Part shown: positions 25,528 through 39,800 of the stretch, in pieces
How the letters are laid out: every line of letters starts with the position of its first letter
Position numbering within the stretch: position 1 is the first letter of the stretch
Assembly (NCBI GenBank): GCA_037389465.1
Contig: JAZARR010000093.1
Location: forward strand, 930,001-994,000
Reading direction: 5' to 3'
Length of the DNA stretch: 64,000 nt
From: Baylisascaris procyonis
Taxonomy: Eukaryota; Nematoda; Chromadorea; Rhabditida; Ascarididae
Translations under genes and position numbers: made by a program
Notes under the pieces: generated by a model
What the model was told of the DNA's origin: nothing
Seen by the model: the letters and a program-made list of their open reading frames with translations, nothing else
The model's database searches: none

Positions 25528-27801
25528 ATGCAACAGAGAATGAAAACTGCAGATAAAAACACAATCAAAAATGCAAAAATAAACAACTCAAGAACAAGGA
25601 ATATTTAGGAATTTAGCGGAATGTGACCATTAAGCGTTTTGCTTCTGAAGACCATATACAGTCTTATTTCGCGAAGTTTCTAATTAAAAAGAACGAGCAA
25701 TATAATAGCATGTTATGGAAATTCAATAATCTTTTAATTTGAATAGCTTTATAGAAGACAAAATGAAAGACGGAACAGCGCCTGCGCCCTGTTCAATTGT
25801 AGCAATACGAAAACACAACACGTAAGAAACAACAAGAATAATACACGATACTAGCAGGGAAATTCATGTGGCGAAAAAATTCGACAAATTAGTCGACTAC
25901 ATACTTCGACAACCTTCTATCATGGTAATTTAAACCAAACCTGCCAAACAAAAATGAACCATGAACGGGTGTTCTGCTGAAATAAACACAGAACCGCACA
26001 AGACATTGCACATAAAATATTATAAGATTGTACGAATGTTGCATTCATAATACACTAAAAAACGAGAAACTGTCATAGCGAATCAAATGAAATGAACAAC
26101 TAACTCTTCACTATAAACCTTTCGAATTCAAAAAAAAAACCTTTCTAGTCAGTCAACACTAACAACTGTACAGCTGAAATAGTGGCGAAAATTGCAACAA
26201 CCAAGTTTATCGACTGGTGCTACATATAGTATCATTAGTGACTTGAATGTAACAAATAGGCAAGTGAGCATAACTAACACAAAACTAGAAGCTTTTCAAT
26301 GTCTTTATGAGCGATGTTTAGCTTGAGCTAATAGAATAATCGATTAATAGTCAATGAAAACAAATCAATAGCACACACGAGTTTAATCACGAAGATTCAA
26401 TTTGCTCTTGAAAGAACAAATGAGCACGGCAAAAATAAATGGCTAGCCAATACCGATCGCTCTCTAAATGAAATATCTAAAAATTATCTTCTTCATATGA
26501 AACTAACTGCCGAAAATGCAGCCAACTACCTTAATGACCTGACGATAGAAATACAAAAGAACAGTGCAGAGAAATTGCACGATTTATCACTGTTATGAAA
26601 GCAAAATAATCAAAATATGATATAGAAGAGAAAATTGCTCCCGTTGATAAACATTAACTATTCGGAATCTCTTCCCGGAATTCACGAAGTCCATTCCGTT
26701 CCCCTATTTATACGAAGAAATAATTCAAACGCCTAACACTGAAACATCACAAAAATACACAATGTCCAACAACAACACTTAACAACATTCGGTTTCACAA
26801 GACTATGCATACATGGATATGAGTCAAATGGTGGAAGGGAGCAAAAAAAATCGAATCAATAAGCAGAACCGCATTGCTGAAGGACGAAACTTCTTCGGTG
26901 CAAAAAGATTGCAAGAGATGAGAATCTGAAAACAAAAAAATTATAAAACTACAACTGTAGCAAAGTGTGCAAGAGCGTGCACTAGAAGGTGATGAAACTG
27001 TTGTGAGGTGAATTGCAAAGCTTTCCAATCATTAACCCCCTTAAACGGAGTGATAACTCAATGAACCATGGAATTTCTCACCTAAAAGGAGGGCGACCAC
27101 AACATTATCGTCTCTCATCATCGCCTCGTGCATGAAGCCTGCGAGCACGATCTCTGTGCAAGCTCTATTTAAGACTACCTGAATACGCAATGCAACAGTG
27201 TAGTATAGAGTGTCGATTCACCTAAGCCAGAAAAATCGATTAAATTAAAATAATTAAATCAATCCACATTAACATCACCTCTTAAGCATGCATCACTTGT
27301 TTGCATCAACTCGACTCGAATATTATAATAATAAATCTCCAACTATGAAAAGCGTTAGTCTTTTTGAAAATTTGAAGCAAAAAATAAGCAGTCTTTTGCT
27401 ACTTTTATTTTAAATTGTATTTATGATCATATAGAATCTCATTAATATCTACTCAATCATGAAAGACACACTTTCAAAAACGTCAGAAATGGACTCTATA
27501 ATAGCAACAATTAATTCGGCAATCAGCGAATTAACCGAAAAAAGGAAAAATTCGCATAGAGCATTCCATGATCGGAATATCGAAAAAGAACGTATAATTT
27601 TTTTACGCCTCCGGAATAGGAAGTTCGCTGCTTCTGAAACACCTACCAGAAGGATACTTGCTGTAGACGCTCAGAGACAAAACAACGCTTTCCTTAACCG
27701 TCCGCTTTCTCGTCATCGGCTTCTTCCGTTTTCCTCTTTGATTTCTAAATAAAACAGATATTTAAGAACCTCCTTTTGCGAACACATAGGAAATGAATGT
27801 A
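25528..27801. other. convergent intergenic region, no gene seen
   Basis: Very AT-rich, between the end of the plus-strand antiporter and the 3' end of the minus-strand GCNA gene. An AATAAA on the minus strand at 27404-27409 is the nearest poly(A) candidate for GCNA, about 400 bases after its stop. Confidence 0.5.
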
Positions 27802-30800
27802 TCAAGTCAACTGCAAAATATAATAGCATATACTCAGCTTAAAAACAACATCCTTCATGCGTTTCAAATTCAAAAGTCGGGAAATCATGTCAGTTAGCAG
27901 CCCAGAAAACTTATCTCGATTAGGTTCAATCGCCTCCCTTAAATACCAATTAGAATTAACCATTCTCTTCCGCTGAATAGCATCCTTCTCCTTAGTTAAC
28001 AGCCTCATCACATATTCGAATCGAGATGCCTTGCTTCCGAAAGCATCGTAATCTTTTAGGTATTCACACCTCCCTTCCCTCTAAAGAAGTACGTGCACGC
28101 TTTTAAACTTATCAAAAGCAATGCCAAAGTGATCAAATAGCATACCTCTTTGAATTTTTGCGAAAGGATTTTCATCACTTCGCCATGCTTCATGCCAGCC
28201 TTCTTCACCTCAGCATAGTTATCTTTAACGAATTCAGCAAACTTGTTAGTCCGTTTCGTCGTTTCAATCGCCCTTCCGTCACTTCTTTGCAACTCGAAAC
28301 GTCCTTGACATAATGCGCAAATTTTACGTTCTGTATCCAATGACTTTGTGTGTCGTTTGATGCTTCAATTACAAACACATAACCAATATGAATCAATGCA
28401 AGCAATCATCTTAAAACAGTACTGAGATTCTTTATGTCATACATCGATTCTTTTTATACGCTTTTGCAAAATACGTAGTTCAATGACGATTTCGTTCTGT
28501 GCGCATAGGTGTGCTTAAATGTGCAACAGTCAACCACTGAAATTAGATTTATGAAATTGAGTGCACATCATATACACTAAAGGATGATTTCCTGTGCCCT
28601 ATTTCATGCTGATCCATCATCACGAATGCTAAAGGAATTTAAAGATGGGAAAGTCTGTATACTTATTGTGCTAGCTGAGTCACACAAAAAAACGAACTGT
28701 TCGTGGAAGATTTAATGCAGGCGGTCTGTCAATTGGTATATGAAGGCAATACTTGCGATATTTTGCTACAACGAAAAAATATTCGTCTCATGGAGCGATC
28801 AAAATGATTTTTACTGGCCCTTAATACAACGATTACCAAATCTGAGGGTTAATGATTGTCAAACGACAACATTTTTCTGAAAAATCCGAACTTTAAGAGG
28901 AAATATCCCAACTCTTGGGGGTATTAAGAAATTAAGAAAATAGGCGGAAATCAGCAAAAAACGAAATATTGTGATCGTCTAACGAAAAAATATTAAAAAA
29001 AAGCGCATTTTCAACGACTAGAGCCAGCAAAAGAACTGAGAAAATAAATTTTCAAAGCACACTCGATAGAGTTTGCATTTTTACCTACTCTTTCCAGGTT
29101 AAATGTGACTATAAACAATCGGCAACTTTTAATTTTTCCACCGTTGTCGAACACACCTCAAATATGCCTAAAAGTGATAGTTCAAATGATTTGTACAAGT
29201 AAACCATCACAAAAAAGGAACCAATTCAGAGATTGCCGCAAAATTTTTGGCGGAGAAATTAATAAGAAAAAGACGGAATATTCAGATAAAGAAACATACG
29301 TCTGTCCACATCTATTGCATACATAAAGGAACTTTGCGTCAATTTTATAGTTGTGGCATCGCTCAATCGGTGGAAGTGAACTGAACACTGCCACACAACG
29401 CATCGCCCTTAACAATATACTAAGAATGAACATTGCACAGATCATGTTACTTCACAGACGAAACGATAAAAGTTGGAAATATGCGCATCTAGTGTGGCGT
29501 TTTAAGTTAAAATTTGCAGCCATTATGCCGAGCACAAAAAACAAAAGGTACTTTATGTTTTCACTATGCTTTAGTTCTAACTATTAGAGCAACATCTCAC
29601 AGCATTCAAACTCATTCTTTAACTCGGGTTAGCTGCATGCCATCATTTGCAAGTCATGCCACTTCCAACTGCATGGTGGAGGCGCTTTTTACGGATGCCC
29701 AAGATTCTGAAGATTATATCGTTATGAATCCTACAAAATCCGTATTCAATCTTCTGCTGGATCTATGAAATCATCGAAGCCTCTTAAAATACTAAGCCAA
29801 TCAAGTACAAAACTTTTGAAGTGAGGGAATTCGGCATAAGATAGAAAGTGACGAACCACACTTCAGCAGTTGCAATTTAAAGGAAGTTTTACGAAGCAAA
29901 ATTCGTAAAATGCCCTTTTTAACCAATAAACGAAGTGGTACCTTCTCAAGATTCTGCTGAAGAAAAAGTGCGAGATATAGATTTGAAGAGATGTTATCAG
30001 CACGGAGGCGGAACAAAGGGAGGGATAAATGAGGTAGTAATGAGAACTGCGACTATGCCAAAGTAGCACATACTTGTTTTGCTTGCACTGCGCTAACAAA
30101 GTTGATGTATTGAACATTAGGGAAGAAAAGAACCCTAAGGAAACACACGGCTGCAATTTGTGGTCCAGTCTATCAGGAACGCCTACAGAACACGGCGCTG
30201 AGTAAGGGTGTCGCATAGGGCTGAAATCAGGAAGGGAAGAGAGGAAGGTGGGAAATGGGGGAATTACATATAATTACATATATAGAATTACTCGAAAACT
30301 AACCTAGACAAGAACAGAATGGGAGCAAATTAGACCTAATAACTTCGATGAACAGTCCAGTCCAACTGCCACCAGTTTGAGAAAAAATAACAAAAGCCTC
30401 GAGACCTCTGCAGACAAGTTTCATGGGAACCCTCTCCTCTCGCGGTAACCTTTGTCAGATTGCGAGTGGAAACAGAATGTCATATCTGATTACGGAAAGG
30501 TGTTTCATGGTAAGATATTTTTGAGAATTTCTGTAACGAAAACAAAGAAAAACATTTTAAACGAGCATACCAATATTTCCATAGAGGGCCATGGCCACCA
30601 TTTGCAACATGATCGATAACCCAAACGGCTGCATGACACAGTTCATGCAAAAGTGTATCGCGAACTCGCTCTGCAAGAACAACGATCGTATCAATATCAA
30701 CAAAAAACTTTACAAAATATATATGCAAAAGTTGGTTTCTGAAGATGGCAATAAAATGAAAATACAGCGATGATAAAATTGTCCTTTTTAAGAACAAATT

Positions 30801-33800
30801 GAAAGAAAATATTTTTGTAAGATCTTTAAGAAACAGAAATCAATCTGTTTATGATGGAGCATTTGCTTCTCCATCGGTGATTTAAAAATATATTAAATGC
30901 AGCGCTTTACTGCCACCATCATTTCCTTACATTCACTGGAGTTTTACATACCGTGTGACTTCTGTTTATTATTTACTTTTCTATGAAAGTCTATCGGCTG
31001 GAATTTATCTACGTTTACAATTTACATCTTTGTTACGTATGCTATCCCAATTTATATAGAACATCTGCTCATAATTCTCCACTTTTTTGTAACCTATTGC
31101 TTCCCATTTAATTGCTCACCATTTAATTCTTCTCTGATTTATTGGTGCCGCCTCCATTTCATTCATTCTTTCAATGACAATAGCCTTCCGTTTGTCTTCT
31201 CATTGTTGAAAATTATTATGCAATCAAAAAGTAGAACAGACCGAACACAGGCTTCTAACGTTACTCTGCATGACAATGCAAATCGCACTAACATCTCTAA
31301 AACCTTTGGACATCAAACATCAGGAAAACCCTCCTCCAAGTATTCAACTGCTATGGATATCCTAGCAATCACAATCCAAAATTCTCAAACAACAAACGGA
31401 AACGCGTTATATAAACAAACACCACGGCGATAAGCAAGCACAATGAGTAAGGATAGCATCCTTACCTGAATAAACACAAGCAATCATAAAAGGGAAAATA
31501 AAAGTGCACTGCATAACAAGCATGAAGATCGCTTGGATTAAGAGAAAACGGTCAACGACAACTCGCAGTTGAATTGGATAACAAATTTAAACCCTGCACT
31601 AATAGATAGTATTGCCCCTGCATTAATAGATAATATTGCAACATTCCATAAATGCGATCAGCTGAATAAAAGCAAATCAGTTTTTGTAACAGAATGAGAG
31701 TACCGTAGTCGTTTCTTTGTGACAAAAAAGGCCTTATGTGAGGGCTACTTTATAGTGAATTTGGCCGACTCGCCATCTCTTCAAATAATGCTGCCGATTT
31801 ACCAGATTTGATAACATAACTGTAAAGGTAAGGTGTTTCCTCAAGTTTAATCTGGATATACTCAGCTACTATGATATCGGTGCTATAACGCTAAAAACCT
31901 TTTATCAGCTATACAAATTTCAAAACACCAACTGGCAACACATACATCAATAATTTCCACTATAATTTTGAAATAAGCCCTTTGATCTGCTCTCTATTGA
32001 GGATGGGAAATGCACTAAAGAAGTATTTAACTCACTTTTATAAAGTAAAATGAAGTGATTTCAGCAGTGAAAACGAAATCGCTTTCAAGAAAAGAAGTTA
32101 CCCGGTGAACTGCACACTTTGATGGATAGCTCAATGCTTGCGGAGCCATTTCGCATGCATCGACATCTGCCTGCAGTCAGACGCAGTCGGTTGTTCCATT
32201 CTATCTTCATTTCTTTGTCCAGCTATAATTCCTCAAATATCACGACAATTTCAATTTAGGATCGTTTTAATAACAGTATTTAATTACCAATTATACATCC
32301 AGATTTTCACATTATCTTTTCCTCGGCCAATCGCTACCTGCATATTCGACTATCAAATTTTAAGAATGCTATAATTACGCACTATAAACATACAACGAAG
32401 CGCCTAAAACCAATTGAAAATTCTCCCCTCCCCCTTCCACCCCACATCATCATATCCAGCATTCAATAGCACTTTGTAAACTAATATTCATACAGCGTTC
32501 ATCGCTCCTCAAAAGTTGCAAAAAGAAACGGAATATTCGAGAATCCCAGCTTCTCTCGTTTCTTTATTCAGGCGATGCTGTAGGAATATTTGTTTTTTTT
32601 TCTTGTGGCCAAGCAAAACAGACCAACAAAACGTTTCTTTAGTGTGATCTCTCAGCAAGCCTTCACGTTGTTACCAAAAACCATTCCACGCACAAATGGC
32701 TATTAAACCTATAAAATGAGGTCAACAACGAAACATAAGATCGATGCATCCCTCCATCAAAGTTATTTAAAACCGCGTCACCTTTTCCTCGAAGCATCTT
32801 CTACGGTAGATTTCGAATAACTTCCTTGTAAGATCTTCTCGAATTCGCGCAAACTTCGACTTAACGAAACTTTCTGCTTCGGGATGCTTCGGTCCTCCTG
32901 GTGTTAGGGCCATCAGAAAACGCTCCTCATCACTTATCTTAAAATGGAAGGGAGCTTTATTTAATGCTATACCACAACCATATAAATCCCCTATAAGAAC
33001 TAAAGAAATATTTCTCAGAATGCGTACTACTATTGTAACTCTATACAGCGAATAATTCAACGAGTTTTTATTATTCCAAAGCACCCAGTGAGAACTCTGG
33101 TTAGCCGTATTTAAACAAATTTCACTAGGTAATCACTTCGGCATAACATGTGAAAGTCAACAATAAAAACGCACCTACCTCTAGGCAAGTCTGCACCATG
33201 TGCCCAGGTTGAAATTTAGCTCATTATTCGAGAAAGCAGCTGTGATAAAATTTAAAACAATGATTTCTTTGCAAAACTAAAATTCATCAGTTAGCCATCC
33301 CCACGCAGTAGTGAAATAATTGAAAATTCTTTCACATTGCACTTCCGCCTCTCATCTCAGCACAAAACTACTGAAGAGAACTTGCAGATGTGAAGGACAA
33401 ATAAATATATTGAGACGGTAAAAGTCGAACAGACTTTAAGGTGACGGCCGTTTGCATATTTTCAAAACAAGATGCGTCGCCCAACGCTTTAAACGCAAGC
33501 AAATGATTCGTAAGGTAAAGGGGCAACAGCCCTTTACTAACATCCATTTTTTGAAATAAAAATTCGAAATTATAGACAAAACAAAAATTTCATTGTAAAA
33601 AAACTTTGCGCAATATAAGTTTTAGCTACTTCAACTCAAAATTAAAAAGGAACTTTCTCCCCTGTACAAGTAATGAAACAAATGGTAATTTTTCATACCT
33701 TCTCATTCATATCCGACTTACGATTTGACTGACGGAGGATCTCTTTCATGGGCGAACTCGTCGAGAAGAGTCTGACAAGATCTCGCCTTCTCTTCTCTTC

Positions 33801-36800
33801 TGAAAAATCCTCGCAACTACTTCAATACCAGAATCATGATGTCATAAGCACATTCCTCTCTTAAGAAAAAAAAAAAAAACCTTGCAACTCGTGCATATTA
33901 GACAATGTCTGATATGAAAGGACTAACTTTCATGTGGAGGAATCAACTGGATGGGACCCTTTTTGTTTTCTTTTTCGTCACGACGATGTGTGGGCACGAT
34001 TAAGTGGTGAGGAAGCACATCCCTTAGCGATATCTCATCACTTCGGCTGTCATCGTTGTCCTCACTTCCATTCTCATCGTCCAATAGCTCGTCATCATCC
34101 ACAATGAAACTACAACGTATTCGATAATACTGCGCTATGAAAAGAATGTGGTGAGCTAAGGAATTCACTCTTCGATTGAAACGTTTGGCCACATCCAGAA
34201 GGCTCTGCCGAACAGTTTTTTCTTGCAATAGAAACATTACTGATAATAGAATGAAGCTGAGCTTCAATAAGGGAATGTGACGGGCAACGGATGAGGGAAT
34301 GCCGATCGACACGAGAAAGCACACACAAATACTTATTTAAGATATAAGAAGCAGAAAATGATGAAAATTTGAGCAATACCCACTCATCAAGGTCATCATT
34401 GTAGCAACGCACTTCATTGTCGTCATCGGCTGATTGATCGCCTTTTAGTTTCTTCAGATCTATAAAATATTCTTGAAAGATTGCGTTTGTTAGCAATTGA
34501 AAGCAGTGCCAGTGTTTCTACCAATAATTTTTGTTGTAATTGTTGACATCAGTAATACTGCTACGATCCATTATGTTTACTATGCTGAATGCCAAACATT
34601 CATCTTTTCACAACTGAAAAATTCTAATAACCACATCAGCAAAATGATTCTTGTAAAACTTTTCAATACCTTTTCACTTCTACTGCTCTTTATTCGAAAC
34701 ATTTATCACCAATGCACCTCCTTGCATTATAAATAACCGAAACCTGTTAATAAAAAAACCATTAATGAAACAAAGCAAATCCACACATTTTTCAAAGCTC
34801 TCTTCGTCTTCTCCACTTTCTTCTTCTTCCTCATAATCCTTCTCTGATTCTAATGAAAATGCTGCCGACTTCTTCGATTGTGTTGTCGATGAATCCCTTA
34901 ATGCAATATGCAAATAAAAATAAATTTAACATAGCCCAGCCCACCAAAATTAATTCAGTCAAAGAAACGATTCTTACCATTCCAAGATTTCATTCTCGCA
35001 TCCATCACAAACGAGAGTGCTAAAACCTGCTAAACCCTCACCCGAACTTCGGTGATTTGTGCATGCTGTTTTTTGAAGATAGGGGGTCAAATTCACAAAC
35101 AGCCATAATCTGCAGCCATACGTTCTACGAGCAAAATAAACGCAGTTCCGTAATCTTCAGCCTAAGCCAGCTTGAACGAGTCAACTTTCAAGTGTGAAAT
35201 ATGGGGAAATAACTAATAGATGAGCACAGGTTGCTTACTGACGGTACATTTATCTGTTCTCTGCATCACCCGTTTTTATCAGGATCAGCTAACAATGCCG
35301 TTTAATAATGCTTAAAAGAGGTGAATGAAAATAACAAATAGGACATTGGTTATTCATCGTTGAATGCAAAATGAGAGAATGTGTGGATGCAAAATGTTAT
35401 GCGTATGTCATTCGAACTTGCAAGTGATATCACATGTCTCTTTATAGTTAAAAAAGACTGCTGCTGCATCACTTCAGAAAAGCGCTGCAAGTTCGTTTTT
35501 AGCTTTGTTTTTGCAAGAAATTGTTATTCCGCGAGATAATCTAATTCAGCATTGAGCACTTTTCTTTTCTAGCTTTTCGCCTGCACCGTTTTCCTATGTC
35601 AACTCGTGTACTCCTGAAATTCAGCTATGCTGCCTGTAGTTTACCTTAATTGAAAGATTTACGTCTATAACCATCGGATCCCCAAACTGGGAGTGATGGG
35701 CCAAATTAACAGCAAAGATGCTTTCTACTCAGCACCGTGGGAACCAAATCGAAAAGTTGAAGGATAGAAAAAAACCATGAAAAGCAAACTTCTGGAAAAA
35801 ACGCATAAAAAATAAACTTTCAACTTTCAATGCGATAAAATAGATTAAAAATCTATAGCTGCGATATAAAGTTTATACATTGAAACACATGTGAATGGAG
35901 AGGGGTGAGTACATCGCGCACTTCCTTTCCCTGCTCCCCCTTCTTTGCTTAGTTTAGAAACGAAGGACTGTTCGAGTCTGATCGAATAGATTTACAAATA
36001 AGATGAAAGAAATTCAAGGGCAATTCGAACATTCAAATATAATTCATTCGTGACGCGTGGCCAGCCACTGTACACGAATATTTCTGAACCATTCACTGCT
36101 AAAAATAGCACGTTAATAAAAGTAAACTAAAAACAGCAGTGACACAGGCATTTGTGGATCCTTGAACACAACTAGTTCATCCCAGCGGCGATTCAACATT
36201 TTGGCGTTTGAGCTACACAATATATCCCTCTCGACTATAATCTTCCAGATGTCAACCAATAGTTCAGCCCTGATCGATTCTTCGTATGACCGATCTAAGG
36301 AATACATCCTTCTCTACTAATATTTAATATGAAAAACGTCACGTCCTAAGGGTGTAGGCACGAAAGAAATATATTAAATTTAAAGAAATGCCGAAGTTAT
36401 ATCATCGAATCGACTATCTTCAAAGAAAACCTTTCAATCACGTATCAAATCATCATCTAGTTTTCAATGATGGCATGGGTAAATAAAAAATCTATGAGAA
36501 CAGTAATGCAATTAGTTTCGTTCACAAAATCTAGAAGGAGAAATGAAAGAAACAATACGAAAATGTAATTTTTATATACACTTATGGTCATAATCTGCAT
36601 CAAAAGTTAACATGCAACAGGCGGCACATCAACAGTAACGAACACAGAGTAAACCTGCCTCGATTAGAAACTCAGGGCAACATTCATAATGCCAAACTTT
36701 TGGGAACGGGCTCGTTCATCCCCATCCCCTCTCTCCTGAACTCTAATCAATAACACTACCAAAAACACAAATGCACAGTTTAATAAAAAACGACCAGAAT

Positions 36801-39800
36801 TGAAAGCATTTCATAAGGATTATTTACTAACGAAGTGGTAGTCGCATCCTTCAACTCCGGATAAATCTCGACGAGCAATCGCCGACTCTCTTCATCCTCA
36901 AGTGAAACAAGCATCGAGTTTTGTGTCTTTTCGGCGGTTAATGCCTTCGGAGATATGAGCTTTGTGCGTAATGGAGTTGATTCCATATACTAGAACATAA
37001 TCTTACATAAAAATTATAAATACGAAAGAATTCTTGTGAAATTTCAGTCAGGATTACGAGGTGATTAGGTAAGATTTACTGTTTGCATTTGCATATGAAG
37101 TAATGTCGTGGCATTATCCAAGAGACAACTGTGACACAAAGATCACCTATTAAGATCTTTTTTCCAAAATAGGTCTCAGATTGGACAGCAGCTCTAAACC
37201 AGTCAGCAGGTAATTCTTAACATGCAAATCGTCAGCCTAAGCGTTCCATATTCATTCATAGGTAGTGGTGCATATGCATATCATATAAAGCTTCCCCGAA
37301 TTCATAGAAGATGCATAAAATTGACCACGAACTTTATACGTATGAATCAACATATTCAGTCATTCAGCTACATACATCGGCTGCTTTTAGTCTTCCCAAT
37401 GATCGAATTTCCTTCCGTTATTAGGGAATATGTTTGTTTCGTGGTCAATCTAATCGGAGCATCCTCAGCATTTCTGTCTCTTCGAGTTGCAAATTTTTCG
37501 GAAATAAAGGCTTTCGTATATTTTTTTTACTCAATGAAATGCAACAGTAACTTTCACTATAAACTCACAAATAGTAAAACACAACAAACAATTTTCTTTA
37601 TACAAAATAATCATTCTTCGTCAGTAAAAAATGTTTTGTGCTATCAGCAGAATCATATGAAAAATAATAGGCTATATATTCCGTCTTGAGGTCTCTTAAA
37701 ACAACCATAAGATGCTTACAGAGCTTCCTCATCCCTAAGTGTGAATTAAACGAATACTTAAAAGAAGACTATTCACAATTCTGCATACCTAGATTATTAT
37801 AAGCAAATCAGTTTTATTGCTTTTTTATTACTCACCTAGAAATTATCGCATGCATATGCTCCAAAATAAAATAAACAGGCTTTAGCTTATATTGCTCCGC
37901 ATCATAAAATACGCATAACGCACTGTGCACACGTAGTTTTCTTAAGGTAGAATGATAAAAAAAAAGAATGAAATCCAAATAAAGCTGAGATTCACCTTTG
38001 CTGGTCGTGTTGGGCGACGTGGAAGAGGACTGGGAAGCTCGGTGATTGCCGAAACTTCATCGCATTCAAACCCTGACGAAGTATCATCACCTTAAACACA
38101 CATAATTAATTCAATAGTCATTAGAGCACCATAAAAAGCAATCTTTCCTGAATCATTCGTTTTGTATATGCCGCTAATATAATACTACCTGGATGGGCTT
38201 TCTGTATAATACCGCTGATACAACCGATGAGAACGGAGATGATCATGTCAGCCTTTTGTTACTATTTGGCACTGCTGGTTCCGTTCTCCTTGAAATTTTC
38301 CCGACAACGCCAAAATATTTCAACACTGTTCATGCAGTCTCTACAAAACCCTACAAAATTCGTTGAAGAAAACGAAGTTGCGCGATGCCATACAACAATT
38401 TTTTGACCTACCTATGCACAGATTCATGAGATTATCTCATCGGTCACGCCAATGAGATATGAGATCATCGATCAAGACGGGAAAAAGGGTGACGCCTAAT
38501 ACATAGGCTGCTTGGTCTAGCAAAAAAAAGTTATGGATGGGGTTTTCTGGATATCTTTGAAGAGAAGGCAATACTTTCTGGAATATGAAACCAAACGGGT
38601 CCTTTGCTTTTTGCTTTGGTATACTTATGCGAAATGCGAGATGACACGAAAATGTGACATACGAATTCGACAGAGATGCAAAATGTGCGAGACATTTTTA
38701 GGTACTACACGTCCGATGTCAATTCAGATTTTGGAATTTTTATGCAAAATTCAACGAAGAAAGGGTTAGCATCGAAATATTTCACCAAATCCGAATGAAT
38801 TTGAACAAATTCCCTCTTAAGAGGATGCTTTTTAGAATGTTTATAACGGAACAACATTCCCCTTTCTCCCGGATAAAAAATATGGGAAAACTCATAAGGG
38901 AATGGGTGGAGGGGAAAGATTTCTCGATAGAAGAACACCAGAAGGTTCCTCTTCTCATTCTCCAAGGTGAAAGACCATCGAATTCATGCTCGGGGACAAC
39001 CGTATTATTCAAACTTAGGCAACAGGTCAAGAGTACGAAGGATTATTGAAAAGTTGATAACAGTGGTCCAGAAAATTTGAGCTATTGAAGAAAACGTTAA
39101 ATGGAGGTTTCCACCAATAAAGAGTTTTCATCGTTTACTTCTTCCTCGTAACAGGAACTTAAACTCTCTTATATTCGAGCTTGGTTCTTTAAAATACTGA
39201 CATATAAGAAAGGGCCTTCATCACGATATATAAAACACCATTCATATCATTCCACGTCCGCTGAAAAAGAAAAGATATCACACCAAGTACCACAAATCAT
39301 ATTATAACAAAAAAATTAATGCTCTTCCAATAGCGATTTTCAATTAACCCGTTCACATTCAATTGATCCCTCTATCCAAAGTACCTTACATAACGCTCAT
39401 GCCAACCTCTGGGCAATATAATTCAATCGACTAATTCTGAAATAATCTCAATTCGACATAAATAAAAATCAAGCCACAATCCATAATCACAAAAAAGAAT
39501 TCATACCTTCAGATTCGGAATCCTTAACAAGGAAGCTATCCTCCACATATTCATCTTCATCACCTTCGTCTACCTCAATTTCGCATTCCCATACTCCAGA
39601 TCTCGACTTCTGCTCCACTTCCAGCATTTCTTTGCATTCCGCTACGCTCATATTTTCTAACGCACGGCTTACATCTCTAAATTCGAAATTCCGTTCAAAA
39701 ACCGTTACCGTCGACAAAAAGTGTTCGTGCACTGTATCAACTGAACTCTAATAACCGACAACTATAAGCTTGTATATCGAAGCCCATGGTCAAAATCGAA

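Noticed and set aside
38533..39049. Three overlapping open frames on both strands
   Set aside because: Simultaneous openness in several frames shows low stop density; none has splice partners or a recognised motif.
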